Position numbers and translations under genes: made by a program
NCBI GenBank assembly: GCA_020053915.1
Contig: JAGVMG010000018.1
Span: forward strand, 1 to 44,072
DNA: 44,072 bases
Reading direction: 5' to 3'
From: Parachlamydiales bacterium
Lineage (GTDB): Bacteria > Chlamydiota > Chlamydiia > Chlamydiales > Rhabdochlamydiaceae
Shown here: in pieces, positions 7,221 through 16,787 of the stretch
How the letters are laid out: every line of letters begins with the position of its first letter
Numbering within the stretch: the first letter of the stretch is position 1
Notes under the pieces: model-generated
Databases searched by the model: none
Told to the model about the DNA's origin: nothing
Seen by the model: only the letters and a program-made list of their open reading frames with translations

Positions 7221-9782
7221 AATACGGCATTTATCGTGTTCGCTGTATTCTGCACGCACCCGCTCAAGTTCTGTCTTATCTACAGGACAAGGTTTAAGAT
7301 CCCAGATCAACTTAGCGTAATTGTGGATCGATTCATCTGTCGAAAATTTCCCCATGCTAGCCATATTTTGGATGGCGCATTCCGCCCACTTTAAAGGCTG
7401 AAGATAGAGCTCTTCGACTTTTTTCTGTGCGGCGTAGTAAGCGCGTAAATCATTCAAGACAAAGTAGCGGTCCGCCCCATTGCCATTGAGAGGCTCGAGC
7501 AGGGAGCGGTAAATCGTACAATGCGATTCATGTTCCTCATCATTCTCAGCAAAGGTGCGATCGCACAAGGCTTCTAGCGCCGCATGCACCTCTTTGTCAT
7601 GCATGGAGATCTCCCATGGATTATAAGTATGCGATGCACGCAAGGCCGCATTTTCGGGAGCCGTCTTTCCAAATCCAAACGGCCACCACGCATCGGTGAT
7701 CTCTTGGTGGATCTCAATATTGGCTCCATCTTCTGTTCCAATGGTCAGTGCGCCGTTCATGGCAAGTTTCATGTTGCCGGTTCCCGACGCTTCCATCCCC
7801 GCTGTTGAGATCTGCGCGGAAAGATCAGCAGCGGGAACGATTAATTCTGCTCGAGAGACATTGTAATTTTCGATAAAGATAACATTGAGCTTCTGATTGA
7901 CAGCGGGATCCTGATTGATTTTCCGGCCCACGCAACAAATCAAATGGATGATATTTTTGGCTATTTCATAACCGGGTGCTGCTTTACCGGCAAAAAGGAT
8001 CATCCGCTTAATGGCGCGCGCCTCTGGGTTTGCCTTGAGCTCTTGATAGAGCATGATGGCATGCAAGATATTCATGAGCTGCCGCTTATATTCATGCAAC
8101 CGTTTGATCTGAACATCGAAAAGCGCCGTGTCATCTAAGACGTGATAGTAGCCAAGAGCTTTGCCTTGGACATCGCGGATCGGATTGCGCTCTTTGAGAA
8201 ATTCAATCAAAGCGCGCTTATTTTCTTTCTTGATTTCGAGAAACTCTTTTTGCGCTTCGGGATCTGAGGCAAACGGTGCCAACGTGCGCATGTGCGGAAA
8301 GTTGGTGAGCCAGCTCTTGCCGATTCTCTTCGAGATAAAGTGGGCTAGCTTCGGATTGCAATATAATAACCACCTACGCGGGGTGACCCCATTAGTGACA
8401 TTCGTGAACTTCTCCGGATACATCTCGTAAAAATCTTTAAAAATATCTCGTTTTAAAATTTCAGAGTGTAATTCAGCCACTCCATTCACATGACGAGATC
8501 CATAAATTGCAAGATGCGCCATTTTCACCTGGCCCCCTTCAATGATCGACATCCGCCGCACCTTTTCTTCATCATTGGGATACTTGGAACGGATGGCATT
8601 GCAAAAGTCTTGATTCAAGCGCTCGATAATGTGGTATTGCCGCGGCAGAAGATAATGTAAACGGGTTTGATTCCACTCTTCTAAGGATTCTCTTAATACC
8701 GTGTGATTCGTGTAATTAAAGCACGTGCGCGTAATTTCCCATGCTTCTTCCCAACCGCAGTCATGTTCTTTAATAAGCAATCGCATCAACTCAACAACAG
8801 CTAACGCTGGATGGGTATCGTTAATGTGAATGCGCACTTTATCGGAGAGGGTGCTCATATCGGGGAAGTGGTGCAAATGACGGCGCAAGATATCTTGCAA
8901 CGAAGCAGAAGCGAGGAGAAATTCCTGTTTGAGACGGATCCGCTTTCCTGTTTCGTTGTTATCATTCGGATAGAGGACATCGGTAAGAGAGGTGTTCTCC
9001 GCTGCTTGATCGAGAAGTCCCGCGTTGTAGCGCTGCAACTGAAAATTGCGCGGAGATTCCTTTGTCGTCCAAAGGCGCAGCGTATTGACGTTAAAGTCAC
9101 TCGCTTCCTTATAACCGATGATGGGAACATCGTAAGCTAAGGCTCTCACCTCTTCATAGTCGGCTAAGTCTAAGACCTCTACCCCTTTTTTATTGACAGC
9201 AGGAGTTGTTCTTCCTGCATAAAACACCGAGGTCGCATGCGTATCGCGGCGAAATTCCCAAGGGTTTTCATGCAGTAACCAGATTTCGGGACGCTCGACT
9301 TGTTTCCCGTCCCAGATCTCCTGATCAAAAATCCCGTATTGATAACGGAGCCCATAGGCCATGGCAGGATATTGCTGCGTGGCGAGCGAATCGAGTAAAC
9401 AAGCAGCTAATCTCCCCAATCCCCCATTGCCAAGCCCTGGATCCGGCTCGAAGCGCACCTCGTTCTCATAAGTGCGGCGCATCGCCTTCATGACATGGCG
9501 CACAAGCTCCATCGCATGGATGTTGGTCACATTATTGCCGAGGAATCTGCCCGGCATGTACTCCATGCATAAGTAATAGATTTGCCGAACATGGTTATTT
9601 TGATAAGTATGTGTTGTTGCCGTCCAGTTAATCATGATCTCTTCGCGCAATGTGAGAGCAAAAGCGCGGTAAAATTCTTCTGGGTTGGCCTCATCGACCG
9701 TGACTCCCATCGTCGTGATAAGATAATGTTTGATTTTATGCGAAAGCAGCTCCCCCTGTAATTGAATACTACTTTCTCCCAT
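7215..9782 (-). CDS. glgP: Glycogen phosphorylase
   Basis: An 855-residue cytoplasmic enzyme that releases glucose 1-phosphate from glycogen by phosphorolysis. Family motifs are clear: DPGLGNGGLGRLAACLLDSL at about 114-133, the RLHEYKRQLMN block at about 561-571, and the pyridoxal-phosphate site GTGNMK with K672 as the Schiff-base lysine, followed by NGALTIGTEDGANIE. An excellent GGAGG ribosome site sits just before ATG 9782. It is slightly longer than Chlamydia GlgP (about 814 residues), mainly at the ends. No other glycogen genes are adjacent. It is convergent with the binding-protein gene and divergent from the flavoprotein gene at 9872. Confidence 0.96.
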   Translation of the reverse strand: MGESSIQLQGELLSHKIKHYLITTMGVTVDEANPEEFYRAFALTLREEIMINWTATTHTYQNNHVRQIYYLCMEYMPGRFLGNNVTNIHAMELVRHVMKAMRRTYENEVRFEPDPGLGNGGLGRLAACLLDSLATQQYPAMAYGLRYQYGIFDQEIWDGKQVERPEIWLLHENPWEFRRDTHATSVFYAGRTTPAVNKKGVEVLDLADYEEVRALAYDVPIIGYKEASDFNVNTLRLWTTKESPRNFQLQRYNAGLLDQAAENTSLTDVLYPNDNNETGKRIRLKQEFLLASASLQDILRRHLHHFPDMSTLSDKVRIHINDTHPALAVVELMRLLIKEHDCGWEEAWEITRTCFNYTNHTVLRESLEEWNQTRLHYLLPRQYHIIERLNQDFCNAIRSKYPNDEEKVRRMSIIEGGQVKMAHLAIYGSRHVNGVAELHSEILKRDIFKDFYEMYPEKFTNVTNGVTPRRWLLYCNPKLAHFISKRIGKSWLTNFPHMRTLAPFASDPEAQKEFLEIKKENKRALIEFLKERNPIRDVQGKALGYYHVLDDTALFDVQIKRLHEYKRQLMNILHAIMLYQELKANPEARAIKRMILFAGKAAPGYEIAKNIIHLICCVGRKINQDPAVNQKLNVIFIENYNVSRAELIVPAADLSAQISTAGMEASGTGNMKLAMNGALTIGTEDGANIEIHQEITDAWWPFGFGKTAPENAALRASHTYNPWEISMHDKEVHAALEALCDRTFAENDEEHESHCTIYRSLLEPLNGNGADRYFVLNDLRAYYAAQKKVEELYLQPLKWAECAIQNMASMGKFSTDESIHNYAKLIWDLKPCPVDKTELERVRAEYSEHDKCRIL

Positions 9783-9871
9783 AAATCCTCCTTATCTCTA
9801 TTGCTTTCTTTCCGCTTTTATGCGATTAATTTTTTTAATACACAAGAGTCTTCGCTCAAGGTGATTGGCCC

Positions 9872-11278
9872 ATGCAAACGTTTGACTTAATCGTGATCGG
9901 TACTGGTCCTGCAGGAGAAAAAGCAGCTGTGAAAGCTGCCTATTTCGGACATAAGGTAGCCATCATTGAAAAGGAGGCAGTGTTTGGAGGGGCTGAAGTA
10001 GTCACGGGCACCCTTCCTTCTAAAACTCTTAAGGAAACAGCCCTTTACTTTTCAGGCAAATATGAAAAAGGACTTTTTGGAATCGATCGCGATTTAAAAC
10101 ATGAAGCTTCCATCGAAGATTTTATGTTTCGCAAGAACTTTGTCACCGCATCGGCAGCGACCGAGATTCACGATAATTTAGTGCGTCACGGTGTCACTAT
10201 TTTTCGCGGAGTCGCCTCCTTTGAGGATCCCCACTCTCTAAGAATTCAGGGAAGTGAGGATGTCATCATCCGAGGAGAGCACATCATCATTGCGACAGGC
10301 TCTTACCCCTATCATCCTTCCAACATCCCGTTCGATAGTAAAAAAATTCACGACTCAGACACCATTCTACAGATCGAACGCTTTCCATCTTCTCTCTGCA
10401 TTGTCGGAGCGGGGGTGATCGGCTGCGAATATGCGACCATTTTTTCGACGATGGGTACAAAAGTCTATCTCGTAAATGATAAAACAACAATCCTCCCCTT
10501 TATCGATCACGAAGTTTCAAACGCTTTAGTCGAACAGATGCGAGCAGGAGGAGTGAACGTCCTCTTTAACACCTCTGTAGAATCGATCACACCGCCAAAA
10601 AACGAAAATGATCCTGTCCTGATCGAGTTGAAATCGAAAGAAAAACTTCAGGTCGATATGTACCTGTTTGCAGCAGGGCGCAGTGGAAACACAAAGGCGT
10701 TGCAATGCGAAAAAATTGGTCTTAAAGTAGGCTCGCGCGAGCAAATTCTCGTCGATGCGCATTACCGCACAAATATCCCGCATATCTACGCCGTGGGAGA
10801 TGTGATCGGCTTCCCAGCCCTTGCAAGCACGAGCATGGAACAGGGAAGAGTCGCAGTGGCTCACATCTTTCAAACACAAGATTTGCAGCATCTTCCAACG
10901 TATTTCCCCTATGGCATCTATACCGTCCCAGAAGTTTCAATGGTAGGCATTACTGAAGATGAAGCGATCGAAAAAAAAGTCGATTACTTGGTGGGTAAAG
11001 CCCGCTATGCAGACATGGCGCGTGGTAAAATTCTAGGATCCAAAGGGGGATTTCTCAAACTCGTCTTTAGCAAACAAGATTTTACCATCTTAGGTGTGCA
11101 TATCATTGGGCACATCGCAACAGAATTGATCCATTATGGCGTGATCCTCGTTGAAGAGAAAAAAAATCTCAACGATGTGATCCAGCAAGTCTTTAACTAT
11201 CCCACTCTCCACGACCTCTACAAATACGCTGCCTACGATGGGTTAAGCAATTTTTTTGGGCACAAAGTCAAACCGTAA
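9872..11278 (+). CDS. sthA: Soluble pyridine-nucleotide transhydrogenase-like flavoprotein (SthA type)
   Basis: A 468-residue class I flavoprotein reductase. The N-terminal FAD fold is LIVIGTGPAGEKAAVKA; the NAD(P) fold is CIVGAGVIGCEYATIF at about 174-189; the second FAD motif is YAVGDVIGFPALASTSMEQG; a dimerisation domain follows. Lipoamide dehydrogenases carry CxxxxC in the first helix. Here the segment reads FGGAEVVTGTLPSKTLKET, with neither redox cysteine, so disulfide chemistry is excluded. This points to an SthA-like enzyme that transfers hydride between NADPH and NAD+. SthA usually keeps the first Cys, so the double loss is slightly unusual. A weak AAGGTG precedes ATG 9872. Confidence 0.8.
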   Translation: MQTFDLIVIGTGPAGEKAAVKAAYFGHKVAIIEKEAVFGGAEVVTGTLPSKTLKETALYFSGKYEKGLFGIDRDLKHEASIEDFMFRKNFVTASAATEIHDNLVRHGVTIFRGVASFEDPHSLRIQGSEDVIIRGEHIIIATGSYPYHPSNIPFDSKKIHDSDTILQIERFPSSLCIVGAGVIGCEYATIFSTMGTKVYLVNDKTTILPFIDHEVSNALVEQMRAGGVNVLFNTSVESITPPKNENDPVLIELKSKEKLQVDMYLFAAGRSGNTKALQCEKIGLKVGSREQILVDAHYRTNIPHIYAVGDVIGFPALASTSMEQGRVAVAHIFQTQDLQHLPTYFPYGIYTVPEVSMVGITEDEAIEKKVDYLVGKARYADMARGKILGSKGGFLKLVFSKQDFTILGVHIIGHIATELIHYGVILVEEKKNLNDVIQQVFNYPTLHDLYKYAAYDGLSNFFGHKVKP

Positions 11279-11301
11279 AATGATCCGGTTGGATATACTC
11301 A

Positions 11302-12408
11302 ATGAGTATGAAAAACCGACTTATTTTTGCTCTTGTCCAGTTATTAAAGCCTAATGTCCCATCCCTGCAAAGAACACGCCATTTTCTTGTCGTGTCGACA
11401 ACGGGACTTGGTGATACGCTGTGGGGCACGCCTGCGATCCGCGCGCTGCGCTCTAGCTACCCCGCTTCCCGTATCTCTGTGTTAACAAGCCCGATCGGTC
11501 AGGAAATTTTGCGTCATAACCGGCACATCGACGAGATCTTTGTTGTAAAGGACCCTGTTTTTACTGCGCTCATTCCTCTCTATTTCACCTTAAAAAAGAA
11601 AGAGATCACCGATGTACTCCACTTCCACACCTCCCAACGCCCCATTCTCCCTTTAACGGCAGTACTAGGAGCCTCCAGCATCGTGGGGACGGCGGGGATG
11701 AACAAAGGACTCGATTCTCTTTTGACAAATCCTCTTCCCTCTGCACACATGCATGAGATTGAGCGACGCTTAAAAGTCATTCAACAAGTCGGGGCGCAAT
11801 CTGTAGATCCCTCTCTTGAACTTTTTATCAGCCCAGAAGATGAACAAGAAGCAGACCGATTTTTATCGGGATTAAACCTCCCCTCTTACCTCCCTATCAT
11901 CAGTATGCATCCCGGCGCCAAAGATCTTTTCAAACAGTGGCCGCCTTCCCATTTCATCGAACTGGGCCATCGGTTAATACAACATCTCGGCTGCCAGATC
12001 CTCATCACCGGAACTCCCGCGGAAAAAGAACTCGTGCTGGAAATCGCAAATAAAATTCCCGGGGCCATTCCCGTTACCCACTTAAAATTGCGCCCTTTTG
12101 CCGCTCTGATGAAACGCATGAAGCTCATGATCACAAATGACACAGGACCGATGCATGTCGCCTTTGCTATGCGCACACCGACAGTCGCTTTGTTTACACC
12201 CACCGACCCCGATCTTTGTGGTCCTTATCACGCAAAACACGTCAAGGTCATTGCAAAAGAACGCACCTGCACCCCCTGCTTGCGAAAGAAATGCCGCGAA
12301 CCATTTTGCTTACTTCAGATCGGAGTTTCTGAAGTGACGCAAGCAGCTGTTGAACTATTCCATAACCCACTGTCAGGACCTCCCCATGAAACTCGCAGCT
12401 CTCTGTAA
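11302..12408 (+). CDS. Glycosyltransferase family 9 (heptosyltransferase-like)
   Basis: A 368-residue GT-B enzyme related to ADP-heptose:LPS heptosyltransferases. Typical blocks are VVSTTGLGDTLWGTPAIRAL near the N-terminus, ISMHPGAKDLFKQWPPSHF in the donor-binding half, and MITNDTGPMHVAFAMRTPTV. A short Cys-rich tail (CTPCLRKKCREPFC) occurs in many GT9 proteins. It probably adds a sugar to lipooligosaccharide or another surface glycan at the inner membrane; donor and acceptor cannot be told. The ATG at 11302 or the second one at 11308 could be used, since the ribosome site is weak. The 3' end overlaps the next gene, and an unknown gene plus GT2 follow without gaps, indicating one transcription unit. 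Confidence 0.85.
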   Translation: MSMKNRLIFALVQLLKPNVPSLQRTRHFLVVSTTGLGDTLWGTPAIRALRSSYPASRISVLTSPIGQEILRHNRHIDEIFVVKDPVFTALIPLYFTLKKKEITDVLHFHTSQRPILPLTAVLGASSIVGTAGMNKGLDSLLTNPLPSAHMHEIERRLKVIQQVGAQSVDPSLELFISPEDEQEADRFLSGLNLPSYLPIISMHPGAKDLFKQWPPSHFIELGHRLIQHLGCQILITGTPAEKELVLEIANKIPGAIPVTHLKLRPFAALMKRMKLMITNDTGPMHVAFAMRTPTVALFTPTDPDLCGPYHAKHVKVIAKERTCTPCLRKKCREPFCLLQIGVSEVTQAAVELFHNPLSGPPHETRSSL

Positions 12409-13693
12409 TAGACTCCACCTACTCACACCCGTCCCTGCATCTGAAATCGCCTCTCCACTTCCTCAAAACATGGGGAGGAATCTATTTAATGGCCCTCCTT
12501 CCCCGCTCATTACTTTTTCAGACAACACTATCGAAAGCAACTCTGAAACTCATCCCAGACGTTGCTATTTTGGCGGGATCGGAGCTCTTGTGGAATCTGC
12601 TCGGGAGCTCATGGAAGACCCAAAAGCAGAAGTCCACTGTGTGAATCCCCTTCCGTTTGGCTTAGAGCGTACGGGGCGGCTTCAAATTTCTTCCGATTCT
12701 GATCTCTTGCCCTTCAATTGGGATCCAGATGAAAAACACTCTACTGACCCGCGTTGCAGTTTGTTAAAAGACTCTTTACTCTTTCAAAAAAAACTGAACA
12801 AAGCCATCTTTTATGCTACTGAAGAAATTCCTTTTGTCCACTCTGGGCGCATCAAGCACCTGACTCCTTCCCCAACAAGCTTGGGTCGTTTACAACAACT
12901 CGAAGAAATCCCCAACGCAAGAAAATATCTTTCTTCTCTAGAACTGCGCACACAAACATTATTCAGAGAAAGAAACAACCTTCTCTGTTTTAAAGAAGAA
13001 GGAGGAGGCTACATTAAACCCTTCGCTCACCTCCTCATCTCCCTTTATCTACAACACACATATCCCACACGGTTCCATCTTCATCGAGATCGTATTTCCA
13101 CGATCACAGTGGATTCCAAATCTAAAAAACACCGCGTTACCTTTGGCTCAGATCACGCGAGAAATCCCAATCAGATTTTCGACTCTTTGATTGCTACAAC
13201 ATGCCAAAGGGCCCCACTTGAAATTCAACCTCAAGATTGTCAGCTTGCCCCTTTGTGGGAAACCCGCCCTATCGTTGAAGCCTACTCTCTTTGGACAATG
13301 AGTATTGCAGGAAACGAGCTCGAAAAACGCCTCAACACAGAGCTCAAAACAGACAAACAGATCAAAAATGCAATAAAGCATTTTTTGCCTTGGCAAACAG
13401 ATTCCGGTTTAATGGCAACACCCCTAGCCTGGAGAGCATCGGTAGATCAGATCCATGTCACCGCGCACATCAGCACTCGCGTTATGCAGGACTCATTTGA
13501 AAAAACCCAGCAACGTATTCAAAGCTACCTCGACAACTTCACGATTGGAGAATGGGAAATGCTATCAGGCTCAGTGGAATTTACTGCCTATGACACAACC
13601 CCTTCCAGCGATATACCAGAAGCACTGCGCCCCATTTGGATGAATTGGGGTCCATTAGAACTAAGCCTAGCAGGAGCTCGTGTTAATCTATGA
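12386..13693 (+). CDS. Unknown protein in glycosyltransferase operon
   Basis: A 435-residue protein I do not recognise. The frame is open from a TTG at 12350, but the ATG at 12386 follows an AGGA at 12375-12378 and is preferred; it overlaps the GT9 gene by 23 bases. It has no signal peptide or membrane span. An early segment, RRCYFGGIGALVESARELME, is glycine-containing but not a standard nucleotide-binding loop. The middle carries EEGGGYIKPFAHLLISLYLQ, and the C-terminal half has WQTDSGLMATPLAWRASVDQ. The stop overlaps the GT2 start by 4 bases (ATGA). Context suggests a role in surface glycan assembly; that is inference only. Confidence 0.75.
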   Translation: MKLAALCNRLHLLTPVPASEIASPLPQNMGRNLFNGPPSPLITFSDNTIESNSETHPRRCYFGGIGALVESARELMEDPKAEVHCVNPLPFGLERTGRLQISSDSDLLPFNWDPDEKHSTDPRCSLLKDSLLFQKKLNKAIFYATEEIPFVHSGRIKHLTPSPTSLGRLQQLEEIPNARKYLSSLELRTQTLFRERNNLLCFKEEGGGYIKPFAHLLISLYLQHTYPTRFHLHRDRISTITVDSKSKKHRVTFGSDHARNPNQIFDSLIATTCQRAPLEIQPQDCQLAPLWETRPIVEAYSLWTMSIAGNELEKRLNTELKTDKQIKNAIKHFLPWQTDSGLMATPLAWRASVDQIHVTAHISTRVMQDSFEKTQQRIQSYLDNFTIGEWEMLSGSVEFTAYDTTPSSDIPEALRPIWMNWGPLELSLAGARVNL

Positions 13694-14682
13694 CCACATC
13701 CCCTCGCATCGCACTCATTATCTTAAACTGGAATGGACTCAAAGACACGCTCGCCTGTTTAGAATCAACAGAGAATATCGACTACCCTAATGTTGAAACG
13801 ATCATCGTCGACAATGGCTCCACAGATGGCTCTAGCGCCGTGATTCGAAAGCGCTTTCCGAAAATCACCTTAATCGAAAACACAACAAACTTAGGATTTG
13901 CGGAAGGCAATAACGTCGGCATCCGCTATGCACTAAAACACGATGCATCCTATATTTTCCTTCTCAATAACGATACCGTGGTCGATCCTCAAATTTTAAA
14001 CGCCTTTCTCCAAACTTTTGCAGAACATCCAGAAGCCGGCATTTTGGGAGCAAAAATTTACCTTTTCGACCACAAAGACACTCTCGATCATTTGGGCGGC
14101 ATGTGGAATTCCAGGTCAGCGAGCTTCGATCTCATCGGCAATAGAATGATCGACACTCCCGACCAATTCCAACACCCTCAAGAGATCGATTATGTCTGCG
14201 GAGCTGCTTTGATCGCAAAACGCTCAGTGTGGGAAACCGTGGGACTTCTCGAACCTAAATTTTTCCTCATTTGGGAAGAATCCGACTTTTGCTTTCGCGC
14301 GCGAAGATCCGATTTTAAAACACTGACATGTCCTCAAGCTAAAATCAGGCATAAAGTTTCCGCATCATTTGTCGGCAAGCCTCATTCCACCTACTTTTGG
14401 TGGCGCAATCGCCTCTTTTGGATCGAGCGCAACTGTTCACGTGCAGAAAAAATTAAAATCTGGTCTTTGCACTTGATCCCCGATATCATTCACATGTTGA
14501 AGATCCGCGCACTAAAATCACTGCAGCTTCAGATCCTCCGCAGATTTAAACCCAAGGAAGATCACAGAGAACGAGCTCAGAAACTGCTGAAAACAAAAGC
14601 CGCCCTCCAAGGGGTTAAAGATTATGTGTTCCGCAGATTTGGCCCTGGACCCGCTTGGCTATTTAAACCACCGCCTAAATAG
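13690..14682 (+). CDS. Glycosyltransferase family 2 (rhamnosyltransferase-like)
   Basis: A 330-residue GT-A enzyme. It starts RIALIILNWNGLKDTLACLE, followed by the nucleotide-sugar site IIVDNGSTDGS and the metal-site loop FLLNNDTVVDP (NND in place of DxD). An acceptor-domain segment FLIWEESDFCFRARR is typical of the WcaE/rhamnosyltransferase-like subgroup, where an ED/ES pair near the active site acts in catalysis. No membrane span is clear; the basic C-terminus (RRFKPKEDHRERAQKLLKTK) may associate with the inner membrane. It is translationally coupled to the unknown gene upstream. Since dTDP-rhamnose genes lie at 35.7-38.1 kb, a rhamnosyltransferase is plausible but unproven. Confidence 0.88.
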   Translation: MTTSPRIALIILNWNGLKDTLACLESTENIDYPNVETIIVDNGSTDGSSAVIRKRFPKITLIENTTNLGFAEGNNVGIRYALKHDASYIFLLNNDTVVDPQILNAFLQTFAEHPEAGILGAKIYLFDHKDTLDHLGGMWNSRSASFDLIGNRMIDTPDQFQHPQEIDYVCGAALIAKRSVWETVGLLEPKFFLIWEESDFCFRARRSDFKTLTCPQAKIRHKVSASFVGKPHSTYFWWRNRLFWIERNCSRAEKIKIWSLHLIPDIIHMLKIRALKSLQLQILRRFKPKEDHRERAQKLLKTKAALQGVKDYVFRRFGPGPAWLFKPPPK

Positions 14683-14690
14683 GAGTTTCT

Positions 14691-15662
14691 ATGCACAAAC
14701 GCCCTCTTGGAAAATCATCCGTTCAGATTTCACCACTCATGCTGGGAACATGGGCGATTGGAGGGGCGCGTTGGGGAGGGACAAATGAAGCCGATGCAAT
14801 TGCTGCGATTCAGATGAGCATCGACCAAGGAATCGACACAATTGATACAGCACCTGTCTATGGATTTGGGCTCAGCGAAGAGCTCATTGCGAAAGCGATC
14901 CGCGGAAGAAGGGAAAAAGTAATTATTGCCACAAAGTGCGGACTTCTCTGGGCAATGCCTGAGGGATATAATGATCACACCGCAGCTTTAAATCCCACGA
15001 TGATGGTCCCCGTCGTCAACAACTGCACAAAAGAGAGCATTGTTTTTGAGTGTGAGCAAAGTTTAAAACGACTCAACATCGATGTGATCGACCTTTACCA
15101 AATCCATTGGCCCGATCCCGCCACCCCTTTAGAAGAGTCCTGGAGCGCTATGGTGAAGCTCAAAGAACAAGGTAAAGTGCGTGCCATCGGCGTGAGCAAC
15201 TTCAATTTGGAACAGCTTAAAACTGTGCACGCACTTTATCCCGTTGACAGCCTTCAGTCCCCTTTTAGCCTGATCCACAAAGAGCTACAAGAAGAGATCC
15301 TCCCGTTCTGCCAGCAGCAACAGATCGCAGTTCTCGCTTATTCCCCCTTAGAACGAGGACTTCTCACTGGAAAAGTCTCCCTCGAACGGCAGTTTAAACC
15401 CGGCGATCACCGTCAGGAAAAAGAGGAATTTTCACTAGAGAACAGAAAAAAAATCCTCGAGAAGCTACAAAAAATCGTTCCGATCGCTGAAAAGCACCAC
15501 GCCACCTTAGCGCAAGTGGTTCTCCAGTGCACCCTTCACCGTCCGGGCATTACTGCAGCCATTGTCGGCGCACGCAATCCATCTCAAGCTTTAGAAAATG
15601 CCCAAGCTCTTCTTTTAGAGCTTTCTTCTCAAGAGAAAGAGCTCGTCTTTCAGGCATTTTAG
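14691..15662 (+). CDS. Aldo/keto reductase
   Basis: A 323-residue NADPH-dependent oxidoreductase of the aldo/keto reductase superfamily. The catalytic tetrad is visible: D52 and Y57 in IDTAPVYGFG, K82 in IIATKCGLL, and H139 in LYQIHWPDP. GKVRAIGVSNFNLEQL and the cofactor-binding C-terminal part (TAAIVGARNPSQALENAQAL) are typical of the general-stress/YhdN-type subgroup. The ATG follows a clear AGGAG and lies 8 bases after the GT2 stop, so it is probably the last gene of the operon that starts at GT9. The substrate is unknown; a sugar or reactive aldehyde is possible. Confidence 0.9.
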   Translation: MHKRPLGKSSVQISPLMLGTWAIGGARWGGTNEADAIAAIQMSIDQGIDTIDTAPVYGFGLSEELIAKAIRGRREKVIIATKCGLLWAMPEGYNDHTAALNPTMMVPVVNNCTKESIVFECEQSLKRLNIDVIDLYQIHWPDPATPLEESWSAMVKLKEQGKVRAIGVSNFNLEQLKTVHALYPVDSLQSPFSLIHKELQEEILPFCQQQQIAVLAYSPLERGLLTGKVSLERQFKPGDHRQEKEEFSLENRKKILEKLQKIVPIAEKHHATLAQVVLQCTLHRPGITAAIVGARNPSQALENAQALLLELSSQEKELVFQAF

Positions 15663-15671
15663 CGATTGCAT

Positions 15672-15700
15672 TTGACTGAGGAACTCGAAATTGATATAAA
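15672..15700 (+). promoter_or_regulatory. Promoter of the type III secretion operon
   Basis: TTGACT at 15672-15677, a 17-base spacer, then TATAAA at 15695-15700, the best match in the gap before sctJ. A second TATAAT at 15711-15716 lacks a properly spaced -35 box (TTGATA only 14 bases away) and may be an alternative -10. Confidence 0.6.
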
Positions 15701-15797
15701 GAACACAGCCTATAATCTTACACATCTGAAAACAAATGTTTAGATTTAACCAATTGGCTTTAAAATTCTTAAAGAATATTTAACCTGAAGAAGAACT

Positions 15798-16778
15798 ATG
15801 ACCCACTCTTTATCACATCGTTGCAGAAAGTCCAAAATCGGCACTTTTTTAAGACCTTTTTTCCGGATGACAGCCCTTCTTCTCGCCGCCTTTGCCCTTG
15901 TCGGCTGCGAAAACAATATGGTCATCATCAGCGATGTCGATGAACGAGAGGCCAATGAAATCGTCGTTTTCCTTGCAAGCCGAGGCATCCCTGCCGATAA
16001 ATTAGCATCGGCAAGTGTCGGTCCCGGTGGAGGCGCAGACACCTCGCCTAAATTCAGTATCTCCGTCAACCAAGGCCAATCGACAGAGGCAATGTCCATT
16101 TTAAACCAAAATGGCCTCCCCAGAAAAAAAGGCACAAACCTTCTCGATCTCTTTGCAAAATCAGGCTTGATGTCCTCCGATAAAGAAGAAACCATCCGCT
16201 ATCAAGCAGGACTTGCTTCCCAAATCGCCAATATGATCCGCAAAATTGACGGTGTCATCGACGCCGATGTGCAGCTCTCCTTTCCGACCAATGATTCCTC
16301 TATCCCCACTCCCGGCGCTCAAGCTGTAGCTCCCCAAAGAATCACGGCCGCTGTCTACGTCAAGCACCAAGGAATCTTGGATGACCCTAACAGCCACCTC
16401 GTCAGCAAAATCAAGCGCCTTGTCGCTGGAAGCGTTGCCGGATTAGATGTCAATGATGTCACTGTTATCTCCGATAGATCCCGTTTTACAGATGTCTCCT
16501 TAGCGCCCGTCGTTGAGCCTTTAGAAATGAAAGGCAAGGAATACGTCAGCATCTGGTCGATTGTCATGAACAAAAGCTCAGCCGGCAGATTCCGCGTCAT
16601 CTTCTTCCTCCTAACAATCTGCGCCATTGTCTTTGCACTCATTTTAGGCTGGTTGATTTGGAAATTCTATCCGATCTTGAAAAGCAGAGGGGGATTCCGC
16701 TCACTATTAAATCCAACTCCCATTGAGGAGATGGAAGGCACCCTGGACGAAGATCTTTCCGATGAAGAGGAAAAATAA
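15798..16778 (+). CDS. sctJ: T3SS inner-membrane ring lipoprotein SctJ
   Basis: A 326-residue YscJ/CdsJ-family protein forming the inner-membrane ring of the injectisome. The signal ends in the lipobox LVGC (C37 with the start at 15798). Two ring-building motifs follow (DEREANEIVVFLASRGIPAD and the AGLASQIANMIRKIDGVIDA region), then a C-terminal membrane span (RVIFFLLTICAIVFALILGW) and an acidic tail. The later ATG at 15867 would give a shorter, more usual lipoprotein signal (MTALLLAAFALVGC); neither start has a strong ribosome site. It is the first gene of the sctJ-CT560-sctL-sctR-sctS-sctT block, in the order known from Chlamydia. Confidence 0.95.
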   Translation: MTHSLSHRCRKSKIGTFLRPFFRMTALLLAAFALVGCENNMVIISDVDEREANEIVVFLASRGIPADKLASASVGPGGGADTSPKFSISVNQGQSTEAMSILNQNGLPRKKGTNLLDLFAKSGLMSSDKEETIRYQAGLASQIANMIRKIDGVIDADVQLSFPTNDSSIPTPGAQAVAPQRITAAVYVKHQGILDDPNSHLVSKIKRLVAGSVAGLDVNDVTVISDRSRFTDVSLAPVVEPLEMKGKEYVSIWSIVMNKSSAGRFRVIFFLLTICAIVFALILGWLIWKFYPILKSRGGFRSLLNPTPIEEMEGTLDEDLSDEEEK

Positions 16779-16787
16779 CAAAGAGCC

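Noticed and set aside
9872-11278. Dihydrolipoamide dehydrogenase (lpdA)
   Set aside because: The CxxxxC redox pair is absent, and no 2-oxo acid dehydrogenase genes are adjacent.
12450-12650. FAD- or NAD-binding loop in the unknown glycan-operon protein
   Set aside because: FGGIGALVES does not keep the GxGxxG spacing or the preceding beta-strand and terminal acidic residue, so an oxidoreductase call would be a guess.
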